DNA of 64,000 nt from Rhynochetos jubatus (Eukaryota > Chordata > Aves > Eurypygiformes > Rhynochetidae): assembly GCA_027574665.1 (NCBI GenBank), contig CM050650.1, forward strand, positions 104,815,086-104,879,085, given 5' to 3'. Positions 21,840-35,470 of this stretch are shown in pieces. Below the pieces are notes generated by a model. It worked only from the letters and a program-made list of their open reading frames with translations. It was not told the origin of the DNA and searched no databases. Every line of letters starts with the position of its first letter. Positions within the stretch are counted from its first letter, which is position 1. The translations under genes were made by a program, and so were the position numbers.

Positions 21840-22605
21840 GCCAAGAAAATTATCCATAGCCTTAAGGGTAGAGTTGGGGACTGCAAAGTGGCTGTCAAAG
21901 GAAGGGATAGGCTAGACAAAAAATTATCCCAAGATAAATTTTTCGTCTGTGATAGGCCTGACAGTGATGGTGTATTTTGTTTTCAGCCCATGCGAAGGTT
22001 TAAGTTTAGGATTAGTCTTACAACAGGAATTCAGAATATTCAGAGATAGCCAAAGCTTAGCATACCATTTGGAGTGGAGCTGCAAAGGGTCTGTCAAAGA
22101 ACAGTAAGTTGCATCAAGTACTTCCTCTGATAACCCTTTCATCTGGGCCAGGGCTGGAGGTCCTTGGCTGAGACTCAGAATACATCTTAGGGTTAGGGTT
22201 CAGTTTAGGCTGAGTATAGGAAAGACATAAATACCTGAAGTACATCTGGAGTGGGGATGCAGAGGGCCTGTCAAAGGAAGGATTAGCTTACAGGAATTTC
22301 TCTTGAGAACATTTTTCGGTTAGACCCTTGGCAAAGGCTCAGCCTAGATTTAAGTTTTAAAATCTGTGATACTTATACGGGTCCTTGTCAATGGCTAGGA
22401 CCATGCCTGGAGTGTTTATGCTTAGTGTCTGGGGAAAGAAAAAGCCCAGAATTCCACTTGGCTGCAGAAGGCCCACCAAAAAAAGGCTTAGGTTGATGAA
22501 TGAGCCCTTCACTAAGAGTCTTCACTCCTTTGCCTTAAAGATGGGTGAGATCCTTGACAAAGAATCAGCCCACTCCTACAGGAGGATTTTGGAACAACTA
22601 AGTCC
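21840..22605 (+). repeat. Degenerate tandem array, about four units of 177-205 bp
   Basis: A marker of the form CTGCAAAG-x(2)-GCTGTCAAAGGAAGG recurs at 21,881, 22,080, 22,257 and, weakly, 22,461, giving spacings near 198, 177 and 205 bp. The first and third copies agree at most of their 30 bases. Within each unit a second marker of the form CCTTGGCAAAGGCTCAGCC recurs (22,160; 22,324; 22,383; 22,553), as do TTTAGGATTAG/TTAGGGTTAGGG/GGCTTAGGTTG-like stretches. The 75-codon frame at 22,385-22,612 lies inside it and has no recognisable domain. The array is too diverged to be recent. It could be a decayed satellite or internally repeated part of an unknown mobile element. Confidence 0.6.
22186..22200 (+). 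repeat. Telomere-like TTAGGG pair
   Basis: CTTAGGGTTAGGGTT contains two perfect TTAGGG units inside the second unit of the degenerate array. Two units are too few to be a true interstitial telomere, but they match weaker TTAGG-type variants elsewhere in the array. Confidence 0.6.
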
Positions 22606-23415
22606 CCTTTAAAAGTATCATTCTGTTAGGTCATGGTCTTACTTTTTTATTCCAATGTGTCCGAGCTGATGCAAAAATATTCACAGAAAAAAATAAGTAA
22701 AATATTCAGTTATATGTTTACATAAACCAGATTTTTTTTTTTTTAAATAGTGTTTTTTAAAACTCAACAGGATATACATTACTTACTCTATGGTTTGGGC
22801 AACTGCAAGGACTGCTTTTTTTCTTTTTTTCTGTGTCTTTTGTTTTCAGTCTGAGGGTGGCATGTTGGAATTAAGGAGTAGAATATCTATAAACTGCTTT
22901 ATGCCAATACTACTTCTAGCTTGACTGAGGAACATAAATAATTCACAACCAACAAATCAATTAATTATATCTGGAGTTTAGAATGATCTGTCTCCTTACT
23001 GGTCTGTTTGTGAAAAATGTCTTTTAATGTCCACAAAAGCAGCAACTTTATGCCTTTCTTGGTGTAGATGAGCACTCAAAAATCCTACCGACAGACCAAG
23101 ACCTTCGAATTATATTGTCCTTTATTCAGAAAAGGAGGTGGTTGAAAATTACCTCAGAGAAGGAATAGAAAGGAATAAGCTTATTAATCAGCTAAATTCC
23201 AAGCAACTTAACATCATTTGTGTTTTTGAGAGGAAAACCAGAAATTTAATATTTTTTTCCAGTAGAGTTTATTCTGAGCACATTTCAGTGCAGCAGGGAA
23301 CATTGCTGCAAACCAACAAGCAAGTCTGATTTTTCTAAATGTAGAGTGACTGGCATTCTGAAAGCTGTATCTGCAGACTGTTCACCTGTTGCAGTAAGTC
23401 AAGCTGTTCCTTTTG
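22606..23415. other. AT-rich spacer, no feature seen
   Basis: T-rich and A-rich runs (22,731-22,745; 22,817-22,830) and a 63-codon frame without recognisable features. No gene. Confidence 0.55.
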
Positions 23416-24130
23416 TTATCCATAACAACCTAATAATATTTCTGGTGGAGAATATGGATTTTTTTCTTTGCCGCTGTTAAAAATACATGCTACAACAATT
23501 GCTACATTTGTGGTGTGGGACCATGAAAATATTAACTTTCTGCTACATAGCAAGAAGGAGAAAAAGCAAAAGTGAATTTCCATAAGATTCACTCTCATTA
23601 TTATTCTCCTCCCCATGTTGTGTCGTGACTTTATCCAATTCTTCTTTCTTCTACAAAAGGTTAAAAAGGAGAAATGCTTGTGCTTTGGCATTTCTTTTCT
23701 AGTACCATTTAGGAGTCTGACTTTGTTTTCTGTTTCTTTATAGACTGGGTTCCTGAACTGGCCTTCCAAGCTGGATTACGTCTCACAGGGTGCCAGATGT
23801 TACTGACGAAATTGGTGTGACAGAAATTGTTCCTACGACAGAGTAACATCACACAAGGTGCAATGGAAGGTAGCACAGATGGGATTATGACTGTTGGTCA
23901 TTTAAATTATTTGGGGTATTTGAGTTATTGGGCTTTTGGCTAAGAAAATTAAAACACTATTGCCTTTCTTGTCCAATGATAAGAAAAATGACAATATCTC
24001 TTGGGCAAAGAATTATAACAGCAGACCTCTTTGCAGCCACCCATCCCAACTTTAACTAAACAGTCCTTCCTGGTAATGAGTGATATATTCTGTCTTAAGC
24101 ACTGTGGGAACACCAATGTTTCAGCTGCTA
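23416..24130 (-). mobile_element. Possible ERV: LTR end, primer-binding-like site and leader remnant
   Basis: On the minus strand a stretch ends in TAACA (23,802-23,798), is followed by TC and then by TGGCACCCTGTGAGAC (23,795-23,780). LTR ending in CA, a short gap and a TGG-starting tRNA primer site is the normal layout at the 5' end of a provirus. The proposed LTR would run upward from 23,798 to somewhere near 24,130. Below the site lies a 117-codon frame (23,769-23,416) without recognisable Gag features. The other LTR edge, a TATA box and a second LTR were not found, so this rests on one junction and remains tentative. Confidence 0.35.
23780..23795 (-). other. Primer-binding-site-like sequence
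   Basis: TGGCACCCTGTGAGAC on the minus strand begins with the TGG complementary to a tRNA CCA end and lies two bases after a CA-ended stretch. I cannot assign the tRNA with certainty. Confidence 0.3.
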
Positions 24131-26449
24131 GAATGGAGGCAGTTTAGACCAAAGACAGATGTCTTTGATGTAGAGGAACTTTATCATCTTCAACTTAACC
24201 AGCCGATAGGCTGATATAGGAAGAAGGCCTGTTAAACATGAACGTTTGAGCAAATGAGCAACGCAGAAAAGAATGAAAAGTACTGGCTAAATGCTATATT
24301 GGATTATTTACTTACCTCTTCAAGAAGACTAATGTCATGACTAAATATCCAAGGCACTGAGGTTTCTAAGCTGAAATACTGTTGAATTATTAATTGTTTT
24401 CTTCTTGGAATTTATTCTGAATATATTCCTAACCCTTCCTAAACAGTAAAATTCTCTTTATTTACAAGCCTGGAACAATAACCTTACAAAAGATATGATT
24501 CTTAGTGGAACTAAGATAAAGCCACTTTTTTTCCATGTTAATGAGTATGCTTCTGTGTTGTCTATGATTTCAGAAAATCCCTTCTGTAATCAAAACCAGC
24601 CCCTTATGCCATCAACAACCCATGGCACAATATTATTTTGCTGTACTGCATTTGCAGAAAAGGAAACAGACTCCTAGAGATTGAGTCAATTTTCACAGAG
24701 ATGCCAAAACAGATTACACTGTCTGATTAAAACTTTGGAGGCAGTTTTGTCATCCAGCATTCACACATAACCTAAATCTTGCCTTGAAACTCTGCTGAAT
24801 TAGTGTATATCAGTGCTACAACTAGAGAATATTTAAACAGAGCACAGAATTCAATGTAATCAGGGAGCAATTCAGTATTTTCGACGAGAAGATCCTGCAC
24901 ATCTCAAAAAGGGAAGGAAGATCAATTGTCCACCCCCTGAAGCCAGTGAACAAATTTCCTTTGACTTCATTGGCTATTGCAGGGAGCTGAAGAGTGAGCA
25001 CCACAGCTTTGGCTTTTGATGACTTAATGAACAAATCAGTCATCAAGAAATACGCTTGTAATAGCTCCTGTGATTCTACTAGTATTTACTGGCATGTATT
25101 TTCTGAGGATAAGTAATAGTTAACAATGTAACAGTTTTATATACTTTAAGTAGAAAGGTCCATATTTCACAAGCAGGTTTTTTTTGGTTTTGTTTTTTTT
25201 TTTTTTTACCAACTCATTGATATTTATAGCTTTAATACCAACAAATATTAAATGCATTCTCTGTTTAAAGTAATTGTCATGCAGTCATAGATGGTTCGTG
25301 GTATTTGAAATGTGTGTTTACAGAAAGTGACAGCTCATTAATCCAAGTCTCTCTCTAGGCATGACCTCAGTTTCATGCACAATGACGGTAATTTCTCAAG
25401 ACTTCTGACTTCTCATCAGGATGTCCCTTCTACTTGTACACTTGATTGCATCCAATAAACTACGTGATAATAACTTGCCCTTGCTAACTTTACCCACCAG
25501 TATGATATAACACAAGCTAAAAATGACAATTTCTTTTGAAGTAAACTCTAATACGTTGATAAGAAGAAACATTTTTGTGACATTCTTTGTTTAAGAGTTA
25601 TAGTGTCTACTGCTGCTCTTTGTGCATGCTTTGAATGTTCCATTACACAGCAACTTGCACTGGAGCTGATGAGAATTTCTAATATTCAAAAGTGAATCAG
25701 GAAGATGCACAATACCGTGAGTTAGAATTCATAAAGAATACACAATATACACCACTTACACAACAACTAGGTTCTCAATTGCCTCATAAATTCACTCAAA
25801 AAACCCCCCAGTGGTCTTAAATAGAGTACTTGGACTTTAAATATACCACTGAGTTTTGCACAAACTTAAGCATGTAGGGCACTCAGAAGTCAGTGCAGCT
25901 TCAGGGTCTGCAGATGAAAATTTGAAAGACTTCCAGAGGACTTAGCATTATCATTCTAGTTAGCAATCTTGAATATCATAGATACAAATCAAAAATTTAT
26001 CCTAATATTCCTTTGATGAAATGTATATATCTGAACCTGCCATCTTTGTGCCCTCTAGGAAGAAAATTGTTTGAAAGTGCAAGCCATCTCAGCACATCTT
26101 CAATTCTAAAAGAGGACTTCAGAACACTGCTCTATGCATGTCTCTCCATTGACTAATAAGCATGTGGTTTGACCTGTCCAGATGTAAATATCTATGTTGC
26201 TGATAGCCAAATTCAGGAGGAAATCTCACCTAAAGAGTCTGTACAGTTATATGGAAAAGGCAGTTGGAAAACTCTTGTGCCAGTATAAACAAGATGAATT
26301 TACAAAAAAAAAAAAAAAAGAAAAAGAGGAAGGAATTAAAAAAAAAGGAAGCAAACAACACTGCGGTCTAGCAACCTTTCCTGAGAGACCTAGGTTAACA
26401 CAAGAATATGATATCTTACCCCATATTCTACCACATCATAAACAAATTG
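24131..26449. other. AT-rich intergenic stretch, no feature seen
   Basis: Unique sequence with a T tract (25,180-25,207) and an A tract (26,305-26,320). Frames such as 24,822-25,046 minus and 26,194-26,454 plus show no domain. The latter runs through the A tract and reads as polylysine. Confidence 0.6.
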
Positions 26450-26509
26450 GATAGTGGGACTCAATGATCTTAAGGGTCTTTTCCAACTTTTATTATTCTA
26501 TGATTCTAC
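26450..26509 (+). mobile_element. CR1 LINE 3' tail, about 60 bp
   Basis: Sequence reading GGGACTCAATGATCTTAAGG, GTCTTTTCCAACTTTTATTA and TTCTATGATTCTA matches the last bases of CR1 with one and a half octamer units. Nothing of the coding region is present. Confidence 0.85.
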
Positions 26510-29500
26510 AAAATTTTAAAAACCAGATGTTGATTAAAATTTACATATGAATGGGTGTATCTAGAACAAGTGGAGAGATGAAGTTTGGAAACTCATTGGG
26601 CAGGAAAACTTGCCATTACCTTTGAGTATCCTACTTACTACCTTATGCAGGATAGTTTTTTTGGTAACCAAATAACCAGTTTTTCATGTACCAGGACACA
26701 AATAAAAATGAAACTTTGCAACTGAAACCACTACATGCTTTGTGAAGTACTTTGATTCACAAGATGACTCACTGAAGTCAATATAGATTGCTTATGTTCA
26801 ATGAAAAAAATACTATCCTAAGTACCAGAAAGATAGTTTTCCTGTCATACACTTCACTCAAAGGAAGTTTTGTGTAGGTGGAAGCATACTTGGATTGCCT
26901 GTGTTACCACAGTGTACATCATGCTGAATGGTCAGATCCAGCTGTTACACATTGTACAGATGCCTAGCTGCTCTTTTTGTTTACCGTACACATGGAAACT
27001 CTTCTAGAGTTGGTCAGTATTTCAGGGCAGTTTATAAAAAGATAGATCAAGAGCAACTCACATGCCACCACTTTTTAGGTTTTGGCAATAAACTAAAGAA
27101 AATGCCTTGTTTTATAAAGATGGACATGATAATGTACATAACATCTTCCAGATGTTTATGTAATCTTACTTGTTAAACCTGAAAATTGTACAAACTCTCA
27201 GTTACAAATCCTGCAGTTCTTTCTCTGTCTCTTAAGATAATCTGCAAGTTTACTTACTTCCATATTTTCCTTGTTTTATATGCATGAATTTTTTATTAAT
27301 CCAGCCATGGAATGATTCGATCATTTAGAAAACATAATTTTTCTTTTTCTATTCCTTTTTTTTTTTTTCCAGAAAGCTTTCAGAATGTGGAAAGATGGTG
27401 TTGCTTAAGGTCATTCAAGTGATTTATCTATTTTTTCTGACTCCTGATAATGTACGCTTTTAGTAGATAGGAGCCAATGCCTTTGGTTTGAGAGTATATG
27501 CTAAGGAATTCACTGCCCTATGAGATGGGATGCTATGTTCAGTAACCAAAACCACAAAACTTTAATACTTTCAAAAAGAATATACTAGCAAAATATCAAC
27601 AGCTCCTTTGGATTTTCCTTCCTGTGCAATTTCAAACATCATGTGTGTATGCTATTCCTGTTGCTGGTGTCTTTGTGCAGCTACTTTGCAATACAAAGGA
27701 AACACTGACCTTCAGAAGCAGCACACAGTAAAAACTTTAATTACTTAATACTCTCTTGGTTTGGCATTCTCACACTTTCTATGAAATGTGCTTGCGTGCT
27801 ATTAAATCAGTGTATCTTTATGAACAAGTCAGTAACGCTTTCTACTGGTGGGAGGAGCAAGAGCAGAAAAGTTCATGAGTCATTTTGATCTTTATTTGTA
27901 TGAAACCACATTGTCCACAGACAAGAAAAACAACTGAGAGCTGAGAAACAACTACATGGGGTTCCCTGTAGATTTTAGTTAAAATCACATGCATGAAGCT
28001 CTTTTGGAATCACTTGCAAATCAAGTATTTGTGAGTCTCTGGCGTCAAGATTAAACTCATTACTGGCCTAAAGGTAAACCCATTGCTTGCTGCAATTTCA
28101 GTGTAGGTCAGGTTTTGGCATGGGGATACAGGAGGTAAGTCCCCACTGTGGCTTTGCACAACTCTCTGCTACAAGCAGCATGCACTTTGAAGAATGAGCC
28201 ATTTTGCAACACTTCTGTGCAGCCAAAGATTTTTTTGGTTTCAGTATTGCCTGGAGTTGCCTGCCTTTCCTTTCTTATTTCAGCTAATTAACATTTTCAT
28301 TACACAGTTCTTCATTACCTCATTGCTCAATCCCTGCCCTATCTGTATCTGATCGTGTACCTGGATGGGATGCCTCTGGGAAGCCCTGGAACTTGCACTG
28401 TTTTCAGTAGCCTATGAATCCAGAGCTGGGCTGAGAGGCAGCATTACCTTTGGTTTTAACTTGAAAACTAAATTATACAATTCAGATCTTGCCACAGATA
28501 AACTATCTTCATTCCTCTTACTTCCAAGGTGGCACACATCTAGTATGTAAATCTCAGACCTACATACAGTATCTGTGATATAAGCTTGTAAAATAATTCA
28601 TCAATCCTATTCAACACTGACTGAAGAATCATAACAAGAAATTAGTTTATTAAAAATGAATCGTTTGGTTAAACGTTCAACTTTTTTTCTGATTGCTGGA
28701 TTAGGATTTCTGTGAGTTGGATCACTGCTCCCTTCTCACATCTGAATTCCCCAGTCTAGTAATCCCACCTATTGTTCCAAATTTTAGTTATAATGTTTCA
28801 GTGGAAGAGAGACATGTCCACAGTCATTAGTGTTATATTATTATAGTGTATATATACAATTATACATCATATTTTTGTTTCAGTCTGATAAATGCATTTA
28901 TTTTATGGATTTTCTGATTGCTCAATTGCAAAATGGGGGCAGTTTCTTTTGTAATATATGTTTTTCCCCCCAACTTATATATAATAAAATTTGTACCTCC
29001 TCTTTTGTTGAAAATAAAACTGTTTCCCTAGAAAGGGAAGTAGTTCTCTTGCTCTTTTAAAGAAATGTGTTGAAACATCATGATAAAGTCACATACCCTT
29101 GCTATTTTGCTGTGGAAGATTAAGATACTTGAGATCTAATACTCTAAGATTTTACTGAATAATGAAAGGTGTACATACTGCATGTCAGCTCAAGTAGTTC
29201 ATTTTAAATAAATTGTGCATTGCAATGTTTTTGTTCTGCAATATGAAAACCAGAAAGGCAGCAAAGTAATTTGATAGAATACAACAGCACTAGCAGCTTA
29301 TATGTTGGCAAACACTTTAACATTCATCAGGGGCATTTTTAGTGTTGGTAATACTATCAAATAGGTATTCTGTAAAGAGAAGAAACTTGATGCTTTTCAG
29401 AATTATTCTGCTTCTCTTTAAAAGCAGCATTTTAATAAAACATATTGTTGCAATTCTAAGCCTCAGTGACTGATCTGATTGAAAAGCAAAAGTTGTTTCA

Positions 29501-32500
29501 GCCTCATATTTCACTGGCCTTCATTTTGATATCCATAACTATCATGCTAATTCAAAGCAAGAGAGATGTTTCATACTTGCATATCTGATCTCATATAAAA
29601 TAGAAGTCAAAAAGTCATCAGGTTTGATGACCTTCTACTGGACACTTCAGCATCTGATTCTTTTCATTTCAATAGAGCTAGGGTTAATTAATGAGTCGTC
29701 TAATAGATGGAAACAAAACCAAAAATATTATTCCTAAGCGAGAAAGCTGAAGGAGGGAGCAGTAATATTGTCCAAGATACTCTGGTGCAGACAACAGACA
29801 GAAGTAGGACTGAAAAGTTTATCCAGTTTACACAGGGCTTGCAGGACACAAGCACAGTCTTGCTGAGTAGTGTTTGTAGTGAGTTTTTTGTTTTTCCCCT
29901 ATATCTTCCATACATTACTAAACCTAGAGTATTTATAAAGATGCTTTGCAGAATATGTATAATTCTCTGGGGCACATGAAACTGTTAAATAGAGAACCAA
30001 TGATGGTGTCTTTCCAAAAGGATTGGGAGGATCAGTGAGTGTTGGTACTGAGCAGGTTTGCAGACAACTCTCAGCATGGCTTAGAGAAGGGCTCCTGAGG
30101 CATCTGGGAGTACTACATGAGACTGCATGCAGCTTGTGCTAATTAGAATCCGCTCCACAGAAAATACTGAAATGGGAAAATGAATGTTTCTGCTTTGGAG
30201 TGAAACCTTTGCATTTTGTGTCTAGTGTGAGTTCTGAAGTCTTATTTTAAAAAGAAAGAAATTAAAATGGTGATTTTATCATCACTGACAAAAATTGCAG
30301 GGGATTCTGGGCTGATTTATCCACTCTCAGACCTAAGGGGAGTCAATTTAATATATGCAAAAATCAAGGATAGGTGACAAAAAAGTTAAAAGGGTGTAAT
30401 TAAATTAGCACGTCTGTAGGACACTTAAATTTTGGCCATACTGGAATTTTTTAAGAAAAAAAAAAAAAAAACCAAAACACACCCATATTTAAGTTATTAT
30501 TTTTATTCATTGAATCTTTAAATTGCATTCTGGTTTTCTGCTTATTTTCAGTCTCGTCCAGGGAATAACCAGCTTTGTGATGTGAAAAATACTTGAATCA
30601 GGTGAAAAACATTTCTTTTCCTTGACAGATGCAAGAGTTTAATTATGGAAATATTACAGAATAGTTGCTAAATTCAATTATGTGCAGATTCATCAGTATC
30701 TGTCCAATATCCTTTATGGCTTCTCACTTGAGGTGACATTTTTTTGACAGCTGTCTATTCTACTGCTTGTAAGTAAAATCATTTCATTAAAGTTTCTGCC
30801 ATAGGTCTATTAATAACATCATACCACATACTAGGAATTTTGCCCAAACAAGTACTGCAAGTCATATTCTTAAACTATTTTGGCATTTCAAAAACCCCCA
30901 AAACCTATCAATTTTTTTTTTAATGTTTTTAGGTACATGATTAAATTTGAATATCTAGCAGCTTAAAGATTGTGCAATTGTTTCTTGAATTCATACTATT
31001 AAATCTCAGCGCTATTGCATTCATGATAATGTCAAACAAATGATGCCAAGTTTTATTGACCATTTCCATTGTTTCTAGAGTATGCTAATCAGGATAAAAC
31101 AAGTAGCAACTGAGCAGATTAAGTAGGCTGTCATTCCTCACTTTATCAGACTGACATCTATCAATATAACATAACACAGTGCTTTAACTCATTATATGGA
31201 ATTTATCAGCTATTTTACTGATTTCTGTTATTGTCAAATTTGGCTCAAATACTTAGATCAGACAAGAAACTTACATGGAAAAAAAGTGCTTACCTATACT
31301 TTTCTCACTGAAATTAAGAAATTACTAAATAGTTTTCCTTATATTAAATAATTATTCTCAAAATTCAAATAGTTAATTCAAGAGATATTCAGATTTAAAT
31401 CATTGTCTCATCTGGAATATACTGAGTTGTATTCGAAAAAGGCAAAATATCAGTGTTTTGGTGATTCACACTCAGTTTCTGGATGAGCTAGAAAAATCCC
31501 AATTCATTATCAAGAAACAATTATAACTTTGTATTAGACTCGATGGGAAATGAAGAGTTGATTATTAGAGAAAAAATGTTATTTTTCTTCATAATAAAAT
31601 TAGTTCTTATTTATTTATTTTAAATTGGCATGAAATTCTTACTTATTTTTAGTATAAGATCCCAGTAGAACTCCTGCTTGCTCGCTTATGATTCATGTTA
31701 CAGTATTGTAGCTTCCCCATAAAAGTTTGTCCAGGAATTTCCTGTCTGAATGATACAAACCCATAGCATGTGCAAAGACAATGTATTTCAGTGTCAGGAG
31801 TATAGAGAGAAAAATGTTAAAAAGTACTGGTTTTCTTAAGAATTTTTAAGGGACAGTAAAAAGTGCACGTAGTGGTGAATAGATGATACCTTCAACTGAA
31901 TTTAGCACATGAATTCTAGAAATACTGCTATGATTCTATTCACTTAGAAGAAAATATAGCAATTGTTTTGAATATTTCATGAACACAAATGCAGCCTCTC
32001 TCCAAATCAGACATCTGCTTTCTAGATTCAACACTGTCCTCTAAACCAGGCATATCTTTGTTCATTGATGTTTTAAACTTTCAAATGTAATATATACTTC
32101 ATCATTTATGTATACTTAAGTGTTACCTGAAATGATTTTTTTTCATCTGCCATATTAAAAATAAAGACTGTCACAAATACTATTTACATTAAAAATGTTT
32201 TTATGATCTACATTTACCCAGCATTTGCCATGATAGTTTTATGAGGTTAACAATTTATTTTGAAATAGAAAATTATTTCTTACTAGTAACTGAAATAATT
32301 GATGATGTTATATGTATTTGCTTTTAAATATATTCCCCTTATACATGATAATAAAGGTTTGATCACAGAGGCATAGTTGAAATTTTTTTCATCTGAAATG
32401 TACCTAATATGAAAGTCTGGTCTGTAAGTTTTAAACCTTGAACCCAGTTTACTCCTCTATTATACCAGTTTCACCCCAGCCTAATGTTAGTGATTTCAAG

Positions 32501-35365
32501 GAACCCCAATAGGAATTTATTTGAGAGTGATACAGTTGATGTCGAGATCCCACTCCGTATTGGCACTGTACTCATTTCAGAAGGTTTAACTCCAGATGGC
32601 CTTTATGGTCCTATGGTCCTGTGGACAATTGCCTATTGTCACAGCAGAACATTTTAAATTATACTTTAAACATTCATAATCTGACCTGACCCCCATCATT
32701 GTTTACCTCAGTAGAGTTTCAAGCCCGTTGATACCTGTTTTTGTGACTTTGATGCAAGGAAATAATAACCAACTTTAAAATACATGCATCATGTCAAGCT
32801 GAAAACACAGTCCTATATCCTACCTCAGTTTATAAATTAAGTTGTTAATCCTGATTACTTCCAGTGAGTTAAACAGGCTAATTGCATTCTTAAATCAGAC
32901 AAAAATACTTTTTCTCTCCTGCTATTAACAGTGTTTGTCAACACACTTACCATTGTACGTGTGTCCACATGTTAAATTCCATGATTTACAGTCCTTTTAT
33001 TTTTGTGCCTGTTCTTTTGCACAGTCTGTTTTGGAGTGAAACTGCTTGTTCCCTCTGAGACAAGCCAAGGTCTTATTCTGGAGAAAGTTTGCTCCAGGAA
33101 CAGCTCCCAACAGAAAGTATGGGCAATGCTTTGCCATGCCTGGCGCTCTCTGCCTTCCCAAATGAGCATTCCCACATGTCCTGATGCCATTTGCAGGGCA
33201 GAGAACAGATGGTAGTTTTATGGTAGAAAATTTCCACTTTTACAACTTTGATAAAAATCACTCCTTATCTGAAAAGCTGGAATGACCGTCTTCCTATCAA
33301 ATACTTATTTATAATGGCATTGGTGTACTGTATGTGGCTCTAAGAAGACCCAAGCCAAGAACTATATGTTATGTATGTTCTCAAGGCACTTTAGAGGGTA
33401 CTAAACTTTATGTAGACTCAAGACACTCTGCTCTGTTGGTCTCCCTGGGTCTTTGTGCACCTTGGCAGTAGAGATACAGTCCCTGGCAGAGTACCTACTC
33501 TACTAGAGTGACTTAAGCCACCTTCAGTAAGTTGCTGTGTTTTCATGTGTGATAGACTAATAATTTCTGACCTCACAATGGCTTCAGGAAGATAAATACC
33601 TCAAACTGGGGGTGGATGTGGCCTTCTGTCCATCTAATACATAGTGTCCATTAGTTTTCCATCACCCAAGACACAGATTCATGAAGGAAACAATCTCCTA
33701 TGACCAGATGTCTGCAGCAGAGCAACCCAGAGCACCAGGGACATATCTGACACAGAGGCCTCATCATGGTTACTGATACTGCCCTGACCTGTCACCATTA
33801 TAGAGAGGGACCCGTGTCTCCTTCGTTAGCTGCTCTCTCACACTACTCCACCCACAGTGACATTACCAGCTGGTGGGGAACAGCAGTGCCAGTGCTATGA
33901 CAAAGGAGAGGAGATGCCCTCCTGGTGACTGCAGCTGTGTGTCAGACAGCTCAGTGGCTAGATACTGTGGTGGTGAGGGCAAGGATAAATGGACTGATCC
34001 TCTACATTGCGGCCAACGTCATCAGCACACCTATCTTTGTAACATCTGGACTGCATCCCAAGTGTTCAGAAAGAAGCCATTAATTAAGCCAGCAAAATGA
34101 GATTTTGAATGATTAATTAGTTCACCTACTGCCTCACTGGTATTAATAGTGCATTCTTAAATACTCTCCTGGTTGAAAGCTAGTGTCTTGGTAATGACTA
34201 ACATACCAACCTGAGAATATTATTAGGCTCAGATGAAGTAATGACTAACTTGACAGAGAACATAACCTATGCAAGAATGAACTCACTTCAGTGGGTATTT
34301 CTCTTCTGTTGTTGGGGTTTCACAGATATTGGCTGTCGAGATGCACACTCTCACCCAGATGGGAGCCCGCAGTGTCTACCTGTCCTGCAGGAAAGAGAGA
34401 AGATGGAGGCAAAAAGGATGTTACTGACAGATCAATGCTATAGAGCATTTTAGTGTGGGGTTCTTCTAAAACACCGTGAGTCATTTACCTGCACAAGTCA
34501 AGCAACCTTAAAAGTACAAGGTGCTTTGCCTCAGGCAAGTAGCTTGTTCTTAATCTCCTTTTTCCTTCGTTGCTATGGGGAAAATAGACAATTGTCTCTA
34601 ATACAGGGACAGAAAAGAAAGGCCAAAAAAAGTGAAAATCCCTGCAGCCTATAGCTATTTGTCACACTGAGGGAACTGTCTCTTAAGAGCTGCTGCTGTT
34701 CAGAAGGTGGCTTTGGAAGTTTAGAGCTCTTAAGAGAAAATGCTGCCTAGAAAACCTCTCATAACTTTCATAGCTTTTCTTGGTTTTTTATTTGTTTGTT
34801 TGGTTGGTTTTTTTTTTTTTTTCCTTTGCCCTTCCCCCCTGTTTGGCTTTTTCAACTTTAGAGAGTGTTTGAGCAGAGTAATTTGTATGTATCAGGGAAA
34901 TTATTTGGAGGGATGTTAATTGCAAAGTGGGCACTTTGTTATATACTGGAGTTGAAGAATATAATTCCATATGCTAAACCCAGAAAATAAAGCTGAATAA
35001 TTGAGATGTTCGCCCTTACATAATCTCCTTTCTCTCACTCTTACTTTCCTTCTCTTGCTTTGTCTTGCCAGATATACTAGCTTTTGCAATCACTGCCAGA
35101 CTTTTTTCTTTCAGATTTAGGACAAATCCTCAGCAAATAGACTTCAGTGACACATGTGAAAGCATTACATAATCCTACATTTGCAAGGATGGTAAGAGTC
35201 GTCAGTAGCTTTCTCCCACTCACAGTACCAAATTTAGAATGGGACTATTATTTAGAGAGTCACTTTATTCATAGCCCTTCCCACCTCTACAGATCTGATA
35301 GTATTGCACCCCTTCGACTGTCAACATCCTTTTGGTTTATTTATTTCAGAGACTGAACTGTCATG
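26510..35365. other. Long AT-rich gene-free stretch
   Basis: About 8.9 kb with no recognised coding, RNA or mobile feature. It has A or T runs (27,358; 30,456; 34,808) and a TTTG/TTGG-rich run at 34,782-34,824. Frames up to 91 codons (29,700-29,979, open on both strands in mirror position) are chance. GC-richer patches at 33,010-33,210 and 33,640-34,080 have no recognised content. Low density of recent insertions suggests old unique sequence. Confidence 0.55.
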
Positions 35366-35470
35366 TGGTCAGGGTGCTAGACTGTGCCTTTACCAAGAAA
35401 AGTTGGGCCAGATGATCCTTGAGATCCCTTCCAACCTGGTATCCTATGATTCTATGATTCTATAATTCTA
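35365..35470 (+). mobile_element. CR1 LINE 3' end fragment
   Basis: The core GGGCCAGATGATCCTTGAGA, TCCCTTCCAACCTGG and TTCTATGATTCTATAATTCT (35,404-35,469) is a CR1 ending with octamer tail. The preceding GTCAGGGTGCTAGACTGTGC probably belongs to it as 3' UTR. The exact start is uncertain. Confidence 0.88.

Noticed and set aside
22186..22200. Interstitial telomere
   Set aside because: Only two TTAGGG units are present, which is expected by decay or chance inside the degenerate array.
29700..29979. Mirror-image 90-91 codon frames on both strands
   Set aside because: No domain or splice context. Overlapping opposite frames of equal length are a composition effect.
32585..32632. Possible CR1 tail (ACTCCAGATGGCCTTTATGG)
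   Set aside because: The match to a CR1 end is too weak, and no tail repeat follows.
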